Assembly (NCBI RefSeq): GCF_000410875.1
Contig: NZ_AROI01000016.1
Span: forward strand, 240,167 to 304,166
Length of the DNA: 64,000 nt
Source: Halopseudomonas pelagia CL-AP6
Lineage (GTDB): Bacteria; Pseudomonadota; Gammaproteobacteria; Pseudomonadales; Pseudomonadaceae
Direction of reading: 5' to 3'
How positions within the stretch are numbered: the first letter of the stretch is position 1; each line of letters begins with the position of its first letter. Under the pieces are notes generated by a model. The model ran no database searches, was not told where the DNA came from, and saw only the letters and a program-made list of their open reading frames with translations. Shown here one piece after another: positions 1-10,473 of this stretch. Position numbers and translations under genes: made by a program.

Positions 1-1
1 A

Positions 2-91
2 CTTGCGCGTTACAACGGCAGCCTCGGCAGTCAGAAATACCCTGATCGCGTGCTCGATTACTGGTATAGCTTCTGGTACGTCAACGAGTGA
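2..91 (+). CDS. Lytic murein transglycosylase, C-terminal fragment (cut by window start)
   Basis: The first 89 bases read as the last 29 residues of a protein, ending at TGA 89-91. The stretch begins LARYNGSLGSQKYPDRV and finishes with an aromatic tail, which resembles the end of SLT-type soluble or membrane lytic transglycosylases, where an RYNG(S)-x-YPDRVL segment closes the lysozyme-like domain. These enzymes cleave peptidoglycan glycan strands in the periplasm. Only the tail is visible, so the subfamily cannot be given. Confidence 0.6.
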   Translation, partial: LARYNGSLGSQKYPDRVLDYWYSFWYVNE

Positions 92-104
92 ACGGCTAAA
101 TCAC

Positions 105-377
105 CTATAACTGCACGAAACCGGCAATCTCCTGCCACGCACAACCGGTCAATTCAACCGCCTCTACTTTGGCCCCGGCAGGCCCGGTTTGCAGCCAGGC
201 GGTCATCGCCTCTAGCGCAGACTCTTCGCCACACAGCATGACTTCCACCGAGCCATCGTTAAGGTTGCGTACCCAGCCATCAATACCCAGCTTGCTCGCC
301 TGGCGTACCGTCGCCTGGCGGAAACCCACGCCCTGTACCCGGCCATGCACATACCCTTGAAGACTTAGACTGCTCAT
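105..377 (-). CDS. acyP: Acylphosphatase
   Basis: This 90-residue protein is the usual length for acylphosphatase, a small cytosolic enzyme that hydrolyses carboxyl-phosphate mixed anhydrides such as acetyl phosphate and 1,3-bisphosphoglycerate. The phosphate-binding loop GRVQGVGFR ends in the expected catalytic Arg20, and the catalytic Asn38 lies in GWVRNLNDG; both signature motifs are intact. A GGGGAG ribosome-binding site precedes the ATG. It lies on the same strand as, and just downstream of, the thioredoxin-like lipoprotein gene, the same order as around PA0953-PA0954 in P. aeruginosa. I see no anomaly. Confidence 0.95.
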   Translation of the reverse strand: MSSLSLQGYVHGRVQGVGFRQATVRQASKLGIDGWVRNLNDGSVEVMLCGEESALEAMTAWLQTGPAGAKVEAVELTGCAWQEIAGFVQL

Positions 378-396
378 GGTGACTCCCCCGTTCGTT

Positions 397-876
397 CTAT
401 TGCGTCAAGGCCAAAAGCCCCGCTTCATCCTGCGGACCCTGCAACGTATGCGCCAGCACTCCTTCAGGACTGATGATGTAGGTGGTGGGCAACACCTGGG
501 GCAACGGTAATGCGTAAGCTGCAGCAAAGTCATGACCAAGAACCGGGAAGCGAATATTCATACGTTCGCTCAACTGCCGAAGCTCAGCACCCTGGTAAGC
601 ATCGAAATGAATTCCGACGACCTGAATGTTATCCGCCACTTGGTCCAACGCGTTCAACTCAGGCAGCTCATCCCGGCAAGGGGCACACCACTCTGCCCAG
701 TAATTGATCACCAACCAGCGGCCATCAAAATCGCCAGAGGAGTACGCAGTGCCGTGCTGATCAACCCATTGGTCAGCCTTTGTTTGCTCGCCCCCGCAGG
801 CGGCCAGGGCAAGACAGGCGAGTAACAGCAAATGGCGGCGCCCTGCTGCCAATGCACCTGAACATGGCCACGTCAT
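397..876 (-). CDS. TlpA-family thioredoxin-like lipoprotein
   Basis: This 159-residue protein starts with a lipoprotein signal: basic residues, a leucine-rich core and a lipobox LAAC at Cys27, followed by GGE. The mature part is a thioredoxin fold with the redox motif WCAPC (Cys64/Cys67) and the cis-proline loop VLPTTY. It is probably a membrane-anchored periplasmic thiol:disulfide reductant; its partner is unknown. The start codon overlaps the stop of the upstream yihY gene, so the two are likely translationally coupled. Confidence 0.88.
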   Translation of the reverse strand: MTWPCSGALAAGRRHLLLLACLALAACGGEQTKADQWVDQHGTAYSSGDFDGRWLVINYWAEWCAPCRDELPELNALDQVADNIQVVGIHFDAYQGAELRQLSERMNIRFPVLGHDFAAAYALPLPQVLPTTYIISPEGVLAHTLQGPQDEAGLLALTQ

Positions 877-2144
877 GCGTTGAGTTGCTCCGTTTCCAAT
901 GGGGCCGTAACCGCCGAACCGGCGTCCGGACCCAACCAGTTTTTGACGCTGCCCTGCAGCACCTGTTTACGCTGCTCCTCCAACCGCCCGAGTGCCTGCA
1001 AAAAGGGCGGGTACCAAGCGCCGTCGCCCTCCACTCGCTCAGGCAGCGTGGCAACGGCCGGCAATGGCTCTGGCAATCGCGACAGCAAGTCTGCCATATC
1101 CAGCCCATCGAGGTCGCGGCTCAGCACATAACCGCCCTGCTGCGCACGGGTGATAATTTGCTCGCTCTCCAACAACTCGGTCAACTGCAGCCAAAGCTCC
1201 TCATGCATCACCCAACCTGCCGCATTGACCCGCCCCAGATCAACCGTCTGGCCTTTTTGCTGGGCCTGCAGCAGCACCCGCAGCAACGCCATCAGCGTGA
1301 CAAGTCTGGGCAAGAGCGGCCGCTGCCACGCCGAACTGCTATCCAGATTGGCTACCAGTTCGGCACCAAACAGAATGATCAACCAACTGATATACACCCA
1401 GATCAAAAACAGCGGAAACGCGGCAAAAGCGCCGTATATCAACTGGTAACCAGGGAACAGTGCCACATAAAGAGCGAAGCTGGCCTTCGCCCCCTCGAAC
1501 AGCAGCGCGACCAATATCCCGCCGACCAGGCCGTGACGGAACGGCACACGGGTGTTGGGTACCGCGACAAACACCAGCGTAAAGGCTGCTACGCTAAGCA
1601 GCAGCGGTACCCAGCCCAGCAGCCAACGGTAGGCATCGCCAACAGCGGCATCACCGGCAAGAAAGTTAAGCGAAGTTAAATAGGTGCTGACCAAAAAGCC
1701 GGCACCCAGCAATAATGGCCCAAGGCTCAGCACCGCCCAATACAGCAGAAAACTGGATACCCCCCGGCGGCGCTGACGGATGCGCCAGATGGCATTGAAG
1801 GAGCGTTCGATATTGACCAGCATCATGAAGGCCGTGATGACCAACAGGGCTATGCCTATGCCCGTCAATTGCCGCGCTTGATCGGAGAAATCCTGCAGAT
1901 ATTCACGCAGCGTATCGCCTGTCGCTGGCACAAAATTATTGAAAATAAAATCCTCAATCTGCCCGCCGACCTGGTGGAACGCAGGTATGGCCGCAAGCAT
2001 TGCGTAGGTCACCGTCATCACCGGTACGACGGCAAACAGCGTGGTGTAGGTTAGCGCGGCAGCATTCTTGGCGCAGTTATCCTCACCGAATCGTCTGAAT
2101 AGATAACGGAAAAAATGCAGTAACAGGTTGAGTCGATGCGGCAT
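873..2144 (-). CDS. YihY/BrkB family inner-membrane protein
   Basis: From the ATG at 2144 the protein has 423 residues; the frame extends 16 codons further upstream, but that part does not look like family sequence. The N-terminus (FGEDNCAKNAAALTYTTLFAVVP) and six hydrophobic segments over roughly residues 30-290 fit the YihY (formerly called RNase BN) family. The function is not established; the old tRNA nuclease assignment was an error. The hydrophilic C-terminal third, about 130 residues, has a winged-helix-like look. It overlaps the downstream thioredoxin-like gene by four bases. Confidence 0.9.
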   Translation of the reverse strand: MPHRLNLLLHFFRYLFRRFGEDNCAKNAAALTYTTLFAVVPVMTVTYAMLAAIPAFHQVGGQIEDFIFNNFVPATGDTLREYLQDFSDQARQLTGIGIALLVITAFMMLVNIERSFNAIWRIRQRRRGVSSFLLYWAVLSLGPLLLGAGFLVSTYLTSLNFLAGDAAVGDAYRWLLGWVPLLLSVAAFTLVFVAVPNTRVPFRHGLVGGILVALLFEGAKASFALYVALFPGYQLIYGAFAAFPLFLIWVYISWLIILFGAELVANLDSSSAWQRPLLPRLVTLMALLRVLLQAQQKGQTVDLGRVNAAGWVMHEELWLQLTELLESEQIITRAQQGGYVLSRDLDGLDMADLLSRLPEPLPAVATLPERVEGDGAWYPPFLQALGRLEEQRKQVLQGSVKNWLGPDAGSAVTAPLETEQLNA

Positions 2145-2238
2145 CCAAGTTCCCTGACAGCCAGATGGATTAAGGCTTAGAATAAACCCCATACTACGTA
2201 TAAGCCACCTGCTTCCCTATTCTGCAACGGAGAGTCAC

Positions 2239-3609
<1,371 letters not shown>

Positions 3610-3614
3610 GTGAC

Positions 3615-4310
3615 TTACCAGCCCATAACCCGCTTGACGAACGGAATAGTCAAGCGGTGCTGGGCCTGCAGGGACGCCTGATCAAGCTGCTCCAGCGCGG
3701 CAAACAATTCCGCCATGCCGCGTGCGCCGCGATTGAGCATGTAGCGTGCTACTTCTTCGCTAAGCTGCAAGCCGCGCAAGTCGGCGCGCAGCATCAGCAT
3801 TTGCTGTTTATCTTCGTCGCTCAACGGTTGCAACTGAAATACCAGGCCCCAACTCAGGCGAGAGGCCAGGTCAGCCAGGCTGAAGCCCATCACCCTGGGC
3901 GCAGCCGACGCGGCAACCAGCAGCCGGCCGCCCTCCTCACGCAAGCGGTTGTACAAATGAAACAATGCCTCTTCCCAGGCCGCATCCCCGACCAGCGCGT
4001 CTAACTGATCCAGACATAACAGATCGAACTGCTCCATGCCTTCCAACAGATCAGGGCCGTGGTCCTGGACCTCCGCCAGCGGCAGATACATCGCCAGGCT
4101 ACCCACTTCCGCCATGCGATGGCAGGCCGCCTGCAGCAAGTGCGACCGGCCACTGCCGGGCGCGCCCCACAAGTATAAGCAGGTCTCTGGAAGCGCTGGC
4201 TCTGCGCTGGCGAGCGCCTCCACCGCAGCCACTGCAGCCGCGTTGGGCCCAGCGTAGAAATTGGTGAAAGTGGCCTCATCATTAAGCTTGATGCTCAGAG
4301 GCAACTGCAT
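3615..4310 (-). CDS. hda: DnaA regulatory inactivator Hda
   Basis: This 231-residue AAA+ protein is related to DnaA domain III. With the DnaN sliding clamp, Hda stimulates hydrolysis of DnaA-bound ATP after initiation and so prevents re-replication. The chosen start gives MQLPLSIKL at the N-terminus, the expected clamp-binding motif (QLPL). Another in-frame ATG at 4328 would add six residues and cannot be ruled out. Walker A is GAPGSGRSHL and the Walker B-like strand is LLCLDQLDAL. The final helices (RGARGMAELFAALEQLD) match the DnaA arginine-sensor region. Confidence 0.93.
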   Translation of the reverse strand: MQLPLSIKLNDEATFTNFYAGPNAAAVAAVEALASAEPALPETCLYLWGAPGSGRSHLLQAACHRMAEVGSLAMYLPLAEVQDHGPDLLEGMEQFDLLCLDQLDALVGDAAWEEALFHLYNRLREEGGRLLVAASAAPRVMGFSLADLASRLSWGLVFQLQPLSDEDKQQMLMLRADLRGLQLSEEVARYMLNRGARGMAELFAALEQLDQASLQAQHRLTIPFVKRVMGW

Positions 4311-4407
4311 GGGCTGACCGCTATGCATGGGCGTCGCGCACCCAAGGCGCTTGGGCTGCATTCAGATCAACGCTCATGTCCAGCTCCTGCAGGCTCGCGA
4401 ACATAGC

Positions 4408-5544
4408 TCAGCGCCAGCGAAAATAAAGGGTGTTGGCTGCCGGCTCTGCCACTGGCTCAACCGGCGCCGGCATTTCAGGGGCTGGCCCTTCGGTTATCCC
4501 AGGCTCTAATACAAGCGGCTCATCCAGCGCCGCAGGCGACGCTGCTGCCACCACCGGCTCGGGGGCGGGCGGCTGACTCCTGATCAAGCGCTGATCAAGG
4601 GCCAACAAGCGTTCCAACTGCGCTTCACTGCCAGAGAAATCGAACTTCAGACGCACCTGGCTACCATTAATGGCTAGCAACTGCGGTGCCACCTGGCTGC
4701 CCAACTGTTGCAGAATACGCTGTAGCCCGGCGAAGGCATCCAGCCCTTCAACGTTATCGACCACGATGACCCAGTTGTTCAAGCCATCGGCGCTGGCCGC
4801 CGGTACAGCGTATTGGCTGAATACCTGATTGGCCACTCGCAGCATCAACTCATCGGCCGCCTGCTCGCGCGTTTCAGCGCTGATACTACCTTTACCGCCC
4901 TCCCCATCCAGCCACAGATTCCAGTCGAGCTTCCAACCAGCAGACTGTTCAGTAATATGTAGCGCCAGTGCAGCAGTAGCCTCATAACGCTCCGTGGCCT
5001 TGACCAACGTCGCCTGGTCAGCACTGACAATGGCGTCTTCGTTGACCGCGGCCCGGTCCTGTAGATCACTCAAGGGAAAACTGAGCGCAACTGCGCGATG
5101 GCGGGCAGCCTGGTTCAGTGTGTCAGCCCATGAGCTACTTGAGGCGAGAAATTCATCACCCAAGGCACCCTGCTCAACGGCCCAGAGCATCACGCCCGGT
5201 CGGGTCGGCCCCAGCATCGATTGCCGGGCTGCGCTCATCAGCTCGCGCAGCTGAGCGGGTTCGAATTCGACTTCAATACCGCCATCTTCCACCGAGCCTA
5301 TGCGCTGCATCAGGCTGCGCGGGTCTGCCAGTGCTTGGTCAAAACGCCCGCGCTGGCTCAATGCGTCAGCGCCACCCAGGCGAGTCAGCATCACTTCAAG
5401 TGCTTCGCGCATCACTTCATCACGCGCCTGGCCTTCGGCCACGGGCAGCTCAACCCGGTAGAAGCCCTGCACCACGGCCGCCTGAGCAACAGCAGCCGGC
5501 AGGAGCAAGGCTAGCAACAGCAACAATTTTCGTGTCGAATACAT
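4408..5544 (-). CDS. DUF2066 exported protein
   Basis: This 378-residue protein starts with a clear Sec signal peptide (MYSTRKLLLLLALLLP, with cleavage probably after AVAQA). The following region, YRVELPVAEGQARDEVMREAL, is characteristic of DUF2066 proteins, which occur beside hda and purM in pseudomonads and have no known function. The last 60 or so residues are rich in Pro, Glu and Ala and look disordered, and the protein ends in a short aromatic/basic tail. It is probably periplasmic. It is divergent from purM. Confidence 0.85.
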   Translation of the reverse strand: MYSTRKLLLLLALLLPAAVAQAAVVQGFYRVELPVAEGQARDEVMREALEVMLTRLGGADALSQRGRFDQALADPRSLMQRIGSVEDGGIEVEFEPAQLRELMSAARQSMLGPTRPGVMLWAVEQGALGDEFLASSSSWADTLNQAARHRAVALSFPLSDLQDRAAVNEDAIVSADQATLVKATERYEATAALALHITEQSAGWKLDWNLWLDGEGGKGSISAETREQAADELMLRVANQVFSQYAVPAASADGLNNWVIVVDNVEGLDAFAGLQRILQQLGSQVAPQLLAINGSQVRLKFDFSGSEAQLERLLALDQRLIRSQPPAPEPVVAAASPAALDEPLVLEPGITEGPAPEMPAPVEPVAEPAANTLYFRWR

Positions 5545-5777
5545 GGATGGTTCCGCTTGAACATGTCAACGGCAACCCGAACGGATGGCTGGCGCAAACA
5601 GGAATAAAGCGCATACATTAAACAAGCGTCGCGGCGGCGGCAACCAAGCCAGTGCTTCATCGCTGCCAGATCATCCCACCGGCATGGTTCTTGGCCCTGC
5701 ATATTGTTAAACTATTGCCCTTTATTGCAGCAGCTTCACTGGCTGGCTGTTATTCCTTTCATCACCGAGATTCGCGC

Positions 5778-6845
5778 ATGAGCAGCCAAACGCCACCCAA
5801 GCCCTCCATCAGCTACAAAGATGCCGGAGTTGATATCGACGCCGGTAACGCCCTGATCGACCGGATCAAGCACGTAGCCAAGCGCACCAGCCGGCCTGAA
5901 GTGATGGGTGGGCTGGGCGGCTTTGGCGCGCTGTGCGAGATTCCCGAGGGTTACAAGCAACCTGTTCTGGTCTCCGGCACCGACGGCGTCGGCACCAAGC
6001 TGCGTCTGGCGATGGATCTGGGCAAGCACGACAGCATCGGTATCGATCTGGTCGCCATGTGCGTCAACGATCTGGTGGTCTGTGGCGCTGAGCCGCTGTT
6101 CTTCCTCGACTATTACGCCACCGGCAAGCTGAACATCGATATTGCCGCACAGGTCGTCAGCGGCATTGGCGCCGGTTGTGAACTGGCCGGGTGCGCCCTA
6201 GTGGGTGGCGAGACGGCAGAAATGCCCGGCATGTATGAAGGTGAAGATTACGATCTGGCCGGCTTTTGCGTCGGCGTAGTGGAAAAGGCCGAGATTATCG
6301 ATGGCACCCGCGTGCAAGCGGGCGACGTATTATTAGCCCTGCCCTCCTCCGGCCCACACTCCAACGGTTACTCGCTGGTGCGCAAGATCATCGAAGTCAG
6401 CGGCATGGACATCAACACCACCATGCTCGACGGCAAGCCACTGAGTGAGCTGCTGATGGCGCCCACGCGCATCTATGTCAAGGCACTACTGCAACTGATC
6501 AAGGACACCGGTGCAGTCAAAGCCATGGCCCACATCACTGGCGGCGGCCTGCTGGAAAACATCCCCCGTGTGCTGCCGGCCAACGCCTGCGCGCATGTCG
6601 ACCTGAACAGCTGGCAGCGCCCTGCCGTGTTTGACTGGCTGCAGGAGCAAGGCAATGTCGATGAAACCGAAATGCACCGCGTGCTCAACTGCGGCGTTGG
6701 TATGGTGATCTGCGTTGCCGAAGATCAGGCGGCCAACGCCATCAGCGTACTGGAACAAGCCGGCGAATCGCCCTGGATCATCGGTCATATCGCGCAAGGC
6801 ACTGAAGGCGGCGAAGCAGTCGTTCTCAACCGCAAGGGCAACTGA
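5778..6845 (+). CDS. purM: Phosphoribosylformylglycinamidine cyclo-ligase (AIR synthetase)
   Basis: The 355-residue protein converts FGAM to AIR with ATP in the fifth step of purine synthesis. The ATG at 5778 gives the standard N-terminus ([20 protein letters not shown]). The frame is open for 42 codons upstream but that part is not PurM-like. Conserved motifs include [12 protein letters not shown], the [11 protein letters not shown] loop and [13 protein letters not shown]. purN follows after four bases, so purM, purN and the DUF3108 gene form an operon. Confidence 0.96.
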   Translation: MSSQTPPKPSISYKDAGVDIDAGNALIDRIKHVAKRTSRPEVMGGLGGFGALCEIPEGYKQPVLVSGTDGVGTKLRLAMDLGKHDSIGIDLVAMCVNDLVVCGAEPLFFLDYYATGKLNIDIAAQVVSGIGAGCELAGCALVGGETAEMPGMYEGEDYDLAGFCVGVVEKAEIIDGTRVQAGDVLLALPSSGPHSNGYSLVRKIIEVSGMDINTTMLDGKPLSELLMAPTRIYVKALLQLIKDTGAVKAMAHITGGGLLENIPRVLPANACAHVDLNSWQRPAVFDWLQEQGNVDETEMHRVLNCGVGMVICVAEDQAANAISVLEQAGESPWIIGHIAQGTEGGEAVVLNRKGN

Positions 6846-6849
6846 GCAG

Positions 6850-7572
6850 GTGGGTGAGATTCAGTTGGGTGAGATTCGGGGGCCTGACGCTCTGCCGGCC
6901 TGCCGTATCGTAGTGCTGATCTCAGGCTCAGGCACCAATCTGCAAGCCTTGATTGATGATCTGGCGGACCGGGCCTCGGCAGGCCAGATCGTCGCCGCCA
7001 TATCCAACCGCCCTGGCGTGGGCGGACTGGAACGCGCGGCACGGGCGGGTATTGCCACCGCCGTGGTCAATCATCAGGACTTTGCCGGTCGAGACAGCTT
7101 CGATGCAGCGCTGATTGAGTGCATTGACGGCTACCAGCCTGACCTTGTGGTGCTGGCTGGCTTTATGCGGATTCTGACGCCGGCTTTTGTCACGCATTTT
7201 CATGGCCGGCTATTGAACATTCATCCCTCGTTGCTGCCCAAGCACAAGGGCTTGCACACCCACCAGCGTGCGCTGGAAGCAGGCGATAGCGAACATGGCT
7301 CCAGTGTGCATTTCGTCACGGCTGAATTGGACGGCGGGCCGGTAGTCATTCAGGCCCCTATTCCGGTATTGTCTGAGGACAGCGTTGCCAGTCTGGCCGC
7401 GCGCGTACAGCAACAGGAACATCGTATATACCCGCTGGCGATGAACTGGTTCATCCAGGGTCGCCTGCGGCTGATAGACAACCAAGCCTGTATGGATGGA
7501 AAGCCAATTCCTGCTGGCGGGCTAAGGTTGGATGATTTCGAGACCGACATGCGAGTACAACCAGATGCCTGA
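6850..7572 (+). CDS. purN: Phosphoribosylglycinamide formyltransferase
   Basis: PurN transfers a formyl group from 10-formyl-THF to GAR, the third step of purine synthesis. The substrate loop ISGSGTNLQALI and the catalytic block NIHPSLLPKHKG (Asn, His) are intact, and the catalytic Asp lies in AELDGGPVV. No ATG lies close to the fold start. I chose GTG 6850, four bases after purM (240 residues); TTG 6865 is an alternative. The first codons lie in a 15-base tandem duplication (GGTGAGATTC at 6853 and 6868), which lengthens the N-terminus relative to relatives of about 215-222 residues. Confidence 0.93.
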   Translation: MGEIQLGEIRGPDALPACRIVVLISGSGTNLQALIDDLADRASAGQIVAAISNRPGVGGLERAARAGIATAVVNHQDFAGRDSFDAALIECIDGYQPDLVVLAGFMRILTPAFVTHFHGRLLNIHPSLLPKHKGLHTHQRALEAGDSEHGSSVHFVTAELDGGPVVIQAPIPVLSEDSVASLAARVQQQEHRIYPLAMNWFIQGRLRLIDNQACMDGKPIPAGGLRLDDFETDMRVQPDA

Positions 7573-8323
7573 AAGCACGTCCTATCCCCGCCGTACCAGC
7601 CGCTGGCTGGCGGCTCTAGCCCTGACTCTGGGCGCCAGCAGTCTGATGGCTGCCGAACTGATCCCCTTCTCCGCCAGTTACGCTGCTGATATGAAAAGTA
7701 TCCCGGTGAATGGCGAAGCCAACCACTCCCTGGTCAGCAATGGCGATGGCACCTGGACGCTGAATTTCAACGCCGGCATGTTTGTCGCGCGTCTCACCGA
7801 GCAAAGTACATTAAAGCTGGAAGATGACCGGGTTATCCCCCTGACTTATAAATACGAACGCCGCGGGCTCGGACGTGGCCGTGAAACCACACAAACCTTT
7901 GACTGGGCCAACAAACAGGTTACTGGCGTGCACAAGCAAGATGCTTTCAGCCTGCCGACCGAACCGGGCCTGCTCGACAAAACCACCTATCAGTTGGCGT
8001 TGCAACGCGACCTGATGGCCGGCAAAACCGATATGCACTATCGCGTGGTGGATGGCGACAATATTGACGATTACCACTTCCGCGTAACCCGTGACCGCCG
8101 GGTGACCACCCGTGCCGGCCAGTTCGACGCGGTCGAAGTGGAACGCGTGCGCGAGCCCGATTCCAAGCGCCTGACCACGCTGTGGTTTGCCAAGGATTTC
8201 AACTACCTGCTGGTGCGTTTAATGCAAACGGAAACCGACGGGCAGGAGTATCGCATCATGCTCAAGGAAGCCACGCTCGACGGTGAGCCCGTAGTGGGCA
8301 CACCAGTAGGTGGGGGCGAGTAA
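7565..8323 (+). CDS. DUF3108 exported protein
   Basis: Starting at ATG 7565, which overlaps the end of purN by eight bases, this 252-residue protein has a signal peptide (about 30 residues, with cleavage near LMAAE). The mature part is rich in beta strand and carries features of DUF3108 (PFSASYAADMKSIPVNGEA near the N-terminus, then VTTRAGQFDAVEVERVRE). Members are predicted outer-membrane-associated or periplasmic beta proteins of unknown role. The position after purMN is conserved in Pseudomonas. A strong terminator follows. Confidence 0.86.
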   Translation: MPESTSYPRRTSRWLAALALTLGASSLMAAELIPFSASYAADMKSIPVNGEANHSLVSNGDGTWTLNFNAGMFVARLTEQSTLKLEDDRVIPLTYKYERRGLGRGRETTQTFDWANKQVTGVHKQDAFSLPTEPGLLDKTTYQLALQRDLMAGKTDMHYRVVDGDNIDDYHFRVTRDRRVTTRAGQFDAVEVERVREPDSKRLTTLWFAKDFNYLLVRLMQTETDGQEYRIMLKEATLDGEPVVGTPVGGGE

Positions 8324-8347
8324 AGCTAGCGCACGATTACTCTGCTT

Positions 8348-8386
8348 AAAAAAACCGCATTCAAGACAGCTTGAATGCGGTTTTTT
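8348..8386. terminator. Bidirectional rho-independent terminator
   Basis: An 11-bp perfect stem (8355-8365 with 8370-8380) has a 4-base loop. An A-run lies on its left and TTTTTT on its right, so it can work on both strands. It lies between the convergent ends of the DUF3108 gene and the 3-hydroxyacyl-CoA dehydrogenase gene. Confidence 0.9.
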
Positions 8387-8400
8387 ATTAGCTAACAGAA

Positions 8401-9624
8401 TCAGCCTTTGGTAAAACGCTCACCTGCTTCAGCGCGCTTAACCAGGCCAGCAGCCGGCTTCCAGAACTCACCCTGACTAGCTTCCAGCTCACGGATCTGT
8501 TTGAGCACCACGTCCAGCCCCAGGCTGTCCGCGTAGCTCATCGGGCCGCCGCGCTCAGCGGGGAAGCCGTAGCCATACAGGTAAACGCGGTCGATATCCT
8601 CGGCAGACTCAGCAAAGCCTTCGTCAAGAATGCGCGCGCCTTCGTTGACCAGCGCCAGAATACAGCGCCGTACAATTTCTTCAGCACCGATGTCACGCTG
8701 GGTGTAACCGGCTTCTTCGGCTACTTCACGGGCCAGCATATCGGTTTCTGGATCGTGAATCGCCTGACGGCTGCCGGGCTCGTACTTATAGAAACCGTGG
8801 CCGCTCTTCTGACCAAAGCGTTCCATTTCGCACAGCTTGTTATCCAGCCACACAATCGGCTCACCACGACCCACACCGGCCAGTTGGCGTGAGCGCCAGC
8901 CCAGGTCCACCCCGACTACGTCGTACATGCGGTACGGGCCCATAGCCATACCGAAACCCTGCAGCGCTTGGTCGACCTCCCATGGCGTAGAACCTTCCAG
9001 TACCACTTCGCGGGACTGGCGCGAGTACTTCTCGAGCATGCGGTTGCCGATAAAGCCATGGCAGTTGCCGGCCAGTACTGCTTGCTTGCCGATCTTCTTG
9101 CCCACCGCCAAGCAGGCATCCATCACGTCTTGCGCCGTCGCTTTACCGCGGACCACTTCCAGCAGCTTCATGATGTGCGCCGGGCTAAAGAAATGCAGGC
9201 CCAGAACCTGGGTCGGACGACCAGTTGCCGAAGCAATCTCATCGATATCCAGATAGGACGTATTAGTCGCCAGAATTGCAGAGGCCTTAACCGCCTTGTC
9301 CAGCTCGGCAAAGATCTTCTTCTTCAGATCCATGTTTTCATATACCGCTTCAACCACCAGATCCATATCCTGCAGAGCTGCATAATCCTGGGTGGTGGTG
9401 ATGCGGCCCAGACGCGCCTGCGCTTCGGCGTCGTCAAAACGTTCCTGCGCTACTGAGCGCTTGTACACGCTGGCGATATCGACCAGGCCCTTCTCCAGCA
9501 TCTCGCCATTCACGTCCAGCCAGGTCACCGGGTAGCCGGCGTTGACGAAGTTCATGACAATACCGCGGCCCATGGTGCCGGCACCGATGATGCCGACCTT
9601 CTTGATACTTTCAAATGAAGCCAT
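8401..9624 (-). CDS. 3-hydroxyacyl-CoA dehydrogenase (stand-alone)
   Basis: This 407-residue enzyme oxidises (S)-3-hydroxyacyl-CoA to 3-ketoacyl-CoA with NAD in fatty-acid or aromatic-acid breakdown. The N-terminal Rossmann fold has GIIGAGTMGRGI (GxGxxG). The catalytic His lies in LGLHFFSPAHIMKLLEVV and a Glu follows in the same region. Two 3HCDH C-terminal domains follow (about 185-280 and 295-400), as in the dehydrogenase half of FadB, but no enoyl-CoA hydratase domain is present. It stands alone with no beta-oxidation neighbours, so its pathway cannot be read from context. Confidence 0.9.
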   Translation of the reverse strand: MASFESIKKVGIIGAGTMGRGIVMNFVNAGYPVTWLDVNGEMLEKGLVDIASVYKRSVAQERFDDAEAQARLGRITTTQDYAALQDMDLVVEAVYENMDLKKKIFAELDKAVKASAILATNTSYLDIDEIASATGRPTQVLGLHFFSPAHIMKLLEVVRGKATAQDVMDACLAVGKKIGKQAVLAGNCHGFIGNRMLEKYSRQSREVVLEGSTPWEVDQALQGFGMAMGPYRMYDVVGVDLGWRSRQLAGVGRGEPIVWLDNKLCEMERFGQKSGHGFYKYEPGSRQAIHDPETDMLAREVAEEAGYTQRDIGAEEIVRRCILALVNEGARILDEGFAESAEDIDRVYLYGYGFPAERGGPMSYADSLGLDVVLKQIRELEASQGEFWKPAAGLVKRAEAGERFTKG

Positions 9625-9859
9625 TGCAGCCTACCTCCAAATCAGGATAAAAATGCCGGGCCCGCACGGTCTTGATTCACGACCCCACAGCCCTCAAACC
9701 AGGACCGATACATTACGCAAAAGCGTGGGTAATTTGAAACGAATACCGATAATGGTGGCTATTCACAACATGAATAAGCTGCTGGACTGTGCACCGGTTA
9801 ATGGCCAATGTATCGACTGGCTATAGTGCCAATTATTCGATTCTTGCTTCAGGAGCCGC

Positions 9860-10438
9860 ATGTCCTTTTCAACACTCATCAGCCAGGTACGCGACTGCAC
9901 CCTGTGCCAGCCGCAGCTGCCACTCGGCGCGCGACCAGTGGTGCAGGCTCACCCTTCAGCACGGATCCTGATTACCGGGCAGGCGCCTGGGCGCAAGGTG
10001 CACGAAAGTGGCATCCCTTTCGCTGACGCCAGCGGCGAGCGATTGCGCGGATGGCTGGGCATCACGCCCGAGGTGTTTTATGACGCCCGCCAGATCGCAA
10101 TACTGCCAATGGGCTTCTGCTATCCGGGTACTGGCCGCTCCGGCGATCTACCACCGCGCCCAGAATGTGCACCCACTTGGCGGGAGCTGCTGATGGCCGG
10201 GCTGCCGAACATTCAACTGACGCTGGCACTGGGCCAATATGCTCAGGCCTACCACTTCACCGGTAAACGCCTGCCGGTAAGCGCAAGGGTTGCGGATTGG
10301 CAGGCGCACTGGCCCGAACTGCTGGCGCTGCCGCATCCGAGCCCGCGCAACAATATCTGGCTGCGCCGCCATCCCTGGTTCGAAGAACAGGTCATTCCCC
10401 GGCTACGCCAGCGGGTGGCCGAGGTGCTGGCGGACTAA
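9860..10438 (+). CDS. Uracil-DNA glycosylase family protein
   Basis: This 192-residue protein is probably an iron-sulfur uracil-DNA glycosylase relative. Four cysteines (Cys13, Cys16, Cys87, Cys103) are spaced as in 4Fe-4S family UDGs. The first catalytic motif reads GQAPGRKVHESGIPFADASG and the second is HPSPRNN. Such enzymes remove uracil or deaminated bases from DNA. Position 1 of the GEAPG motif is Gln rather than Glu, so activity may differ from family 4. An AGGAG ribosome-binding site precedes the start. Confidence 0.85.
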   Translation: MSFSTLISQVRDCTLCQPQLPLGARPVVQAHPSARILITGQAPGRKVHESGIPFADASGERLRGWLGITPEVFYDARQIAILPMGFCYPGTGRSGDLPPRPECAPTWRELLMAGLPNIQLTLALGQYAQAYHFTGKRLPVSARVADWQAHWPELLALPHPSPRNNIWLRRHPWFEEQVIPRLRQRVAEVLAD

Positions 10439-10473
10439 CTATGTCAGGATCAACGGCGACCTAGCGCCGGCGC

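Noticed and set aside
780..1679. Long plus-strand open frame (299 codons) opposite yihY
   Set aside because: The minus strand encodes a clear YihY protein; the plus-strand translation is low-complexity shadow sequence rich in Gln and Arg.
5652..5777. In-frame extension of purM with a hydrophobic segment and a lipobox-like LAGC
   Set aside because: PurM is a cytosolic enzyme and the standard N-terminus starts at ATG 5778; the extension is an open frame by chance.
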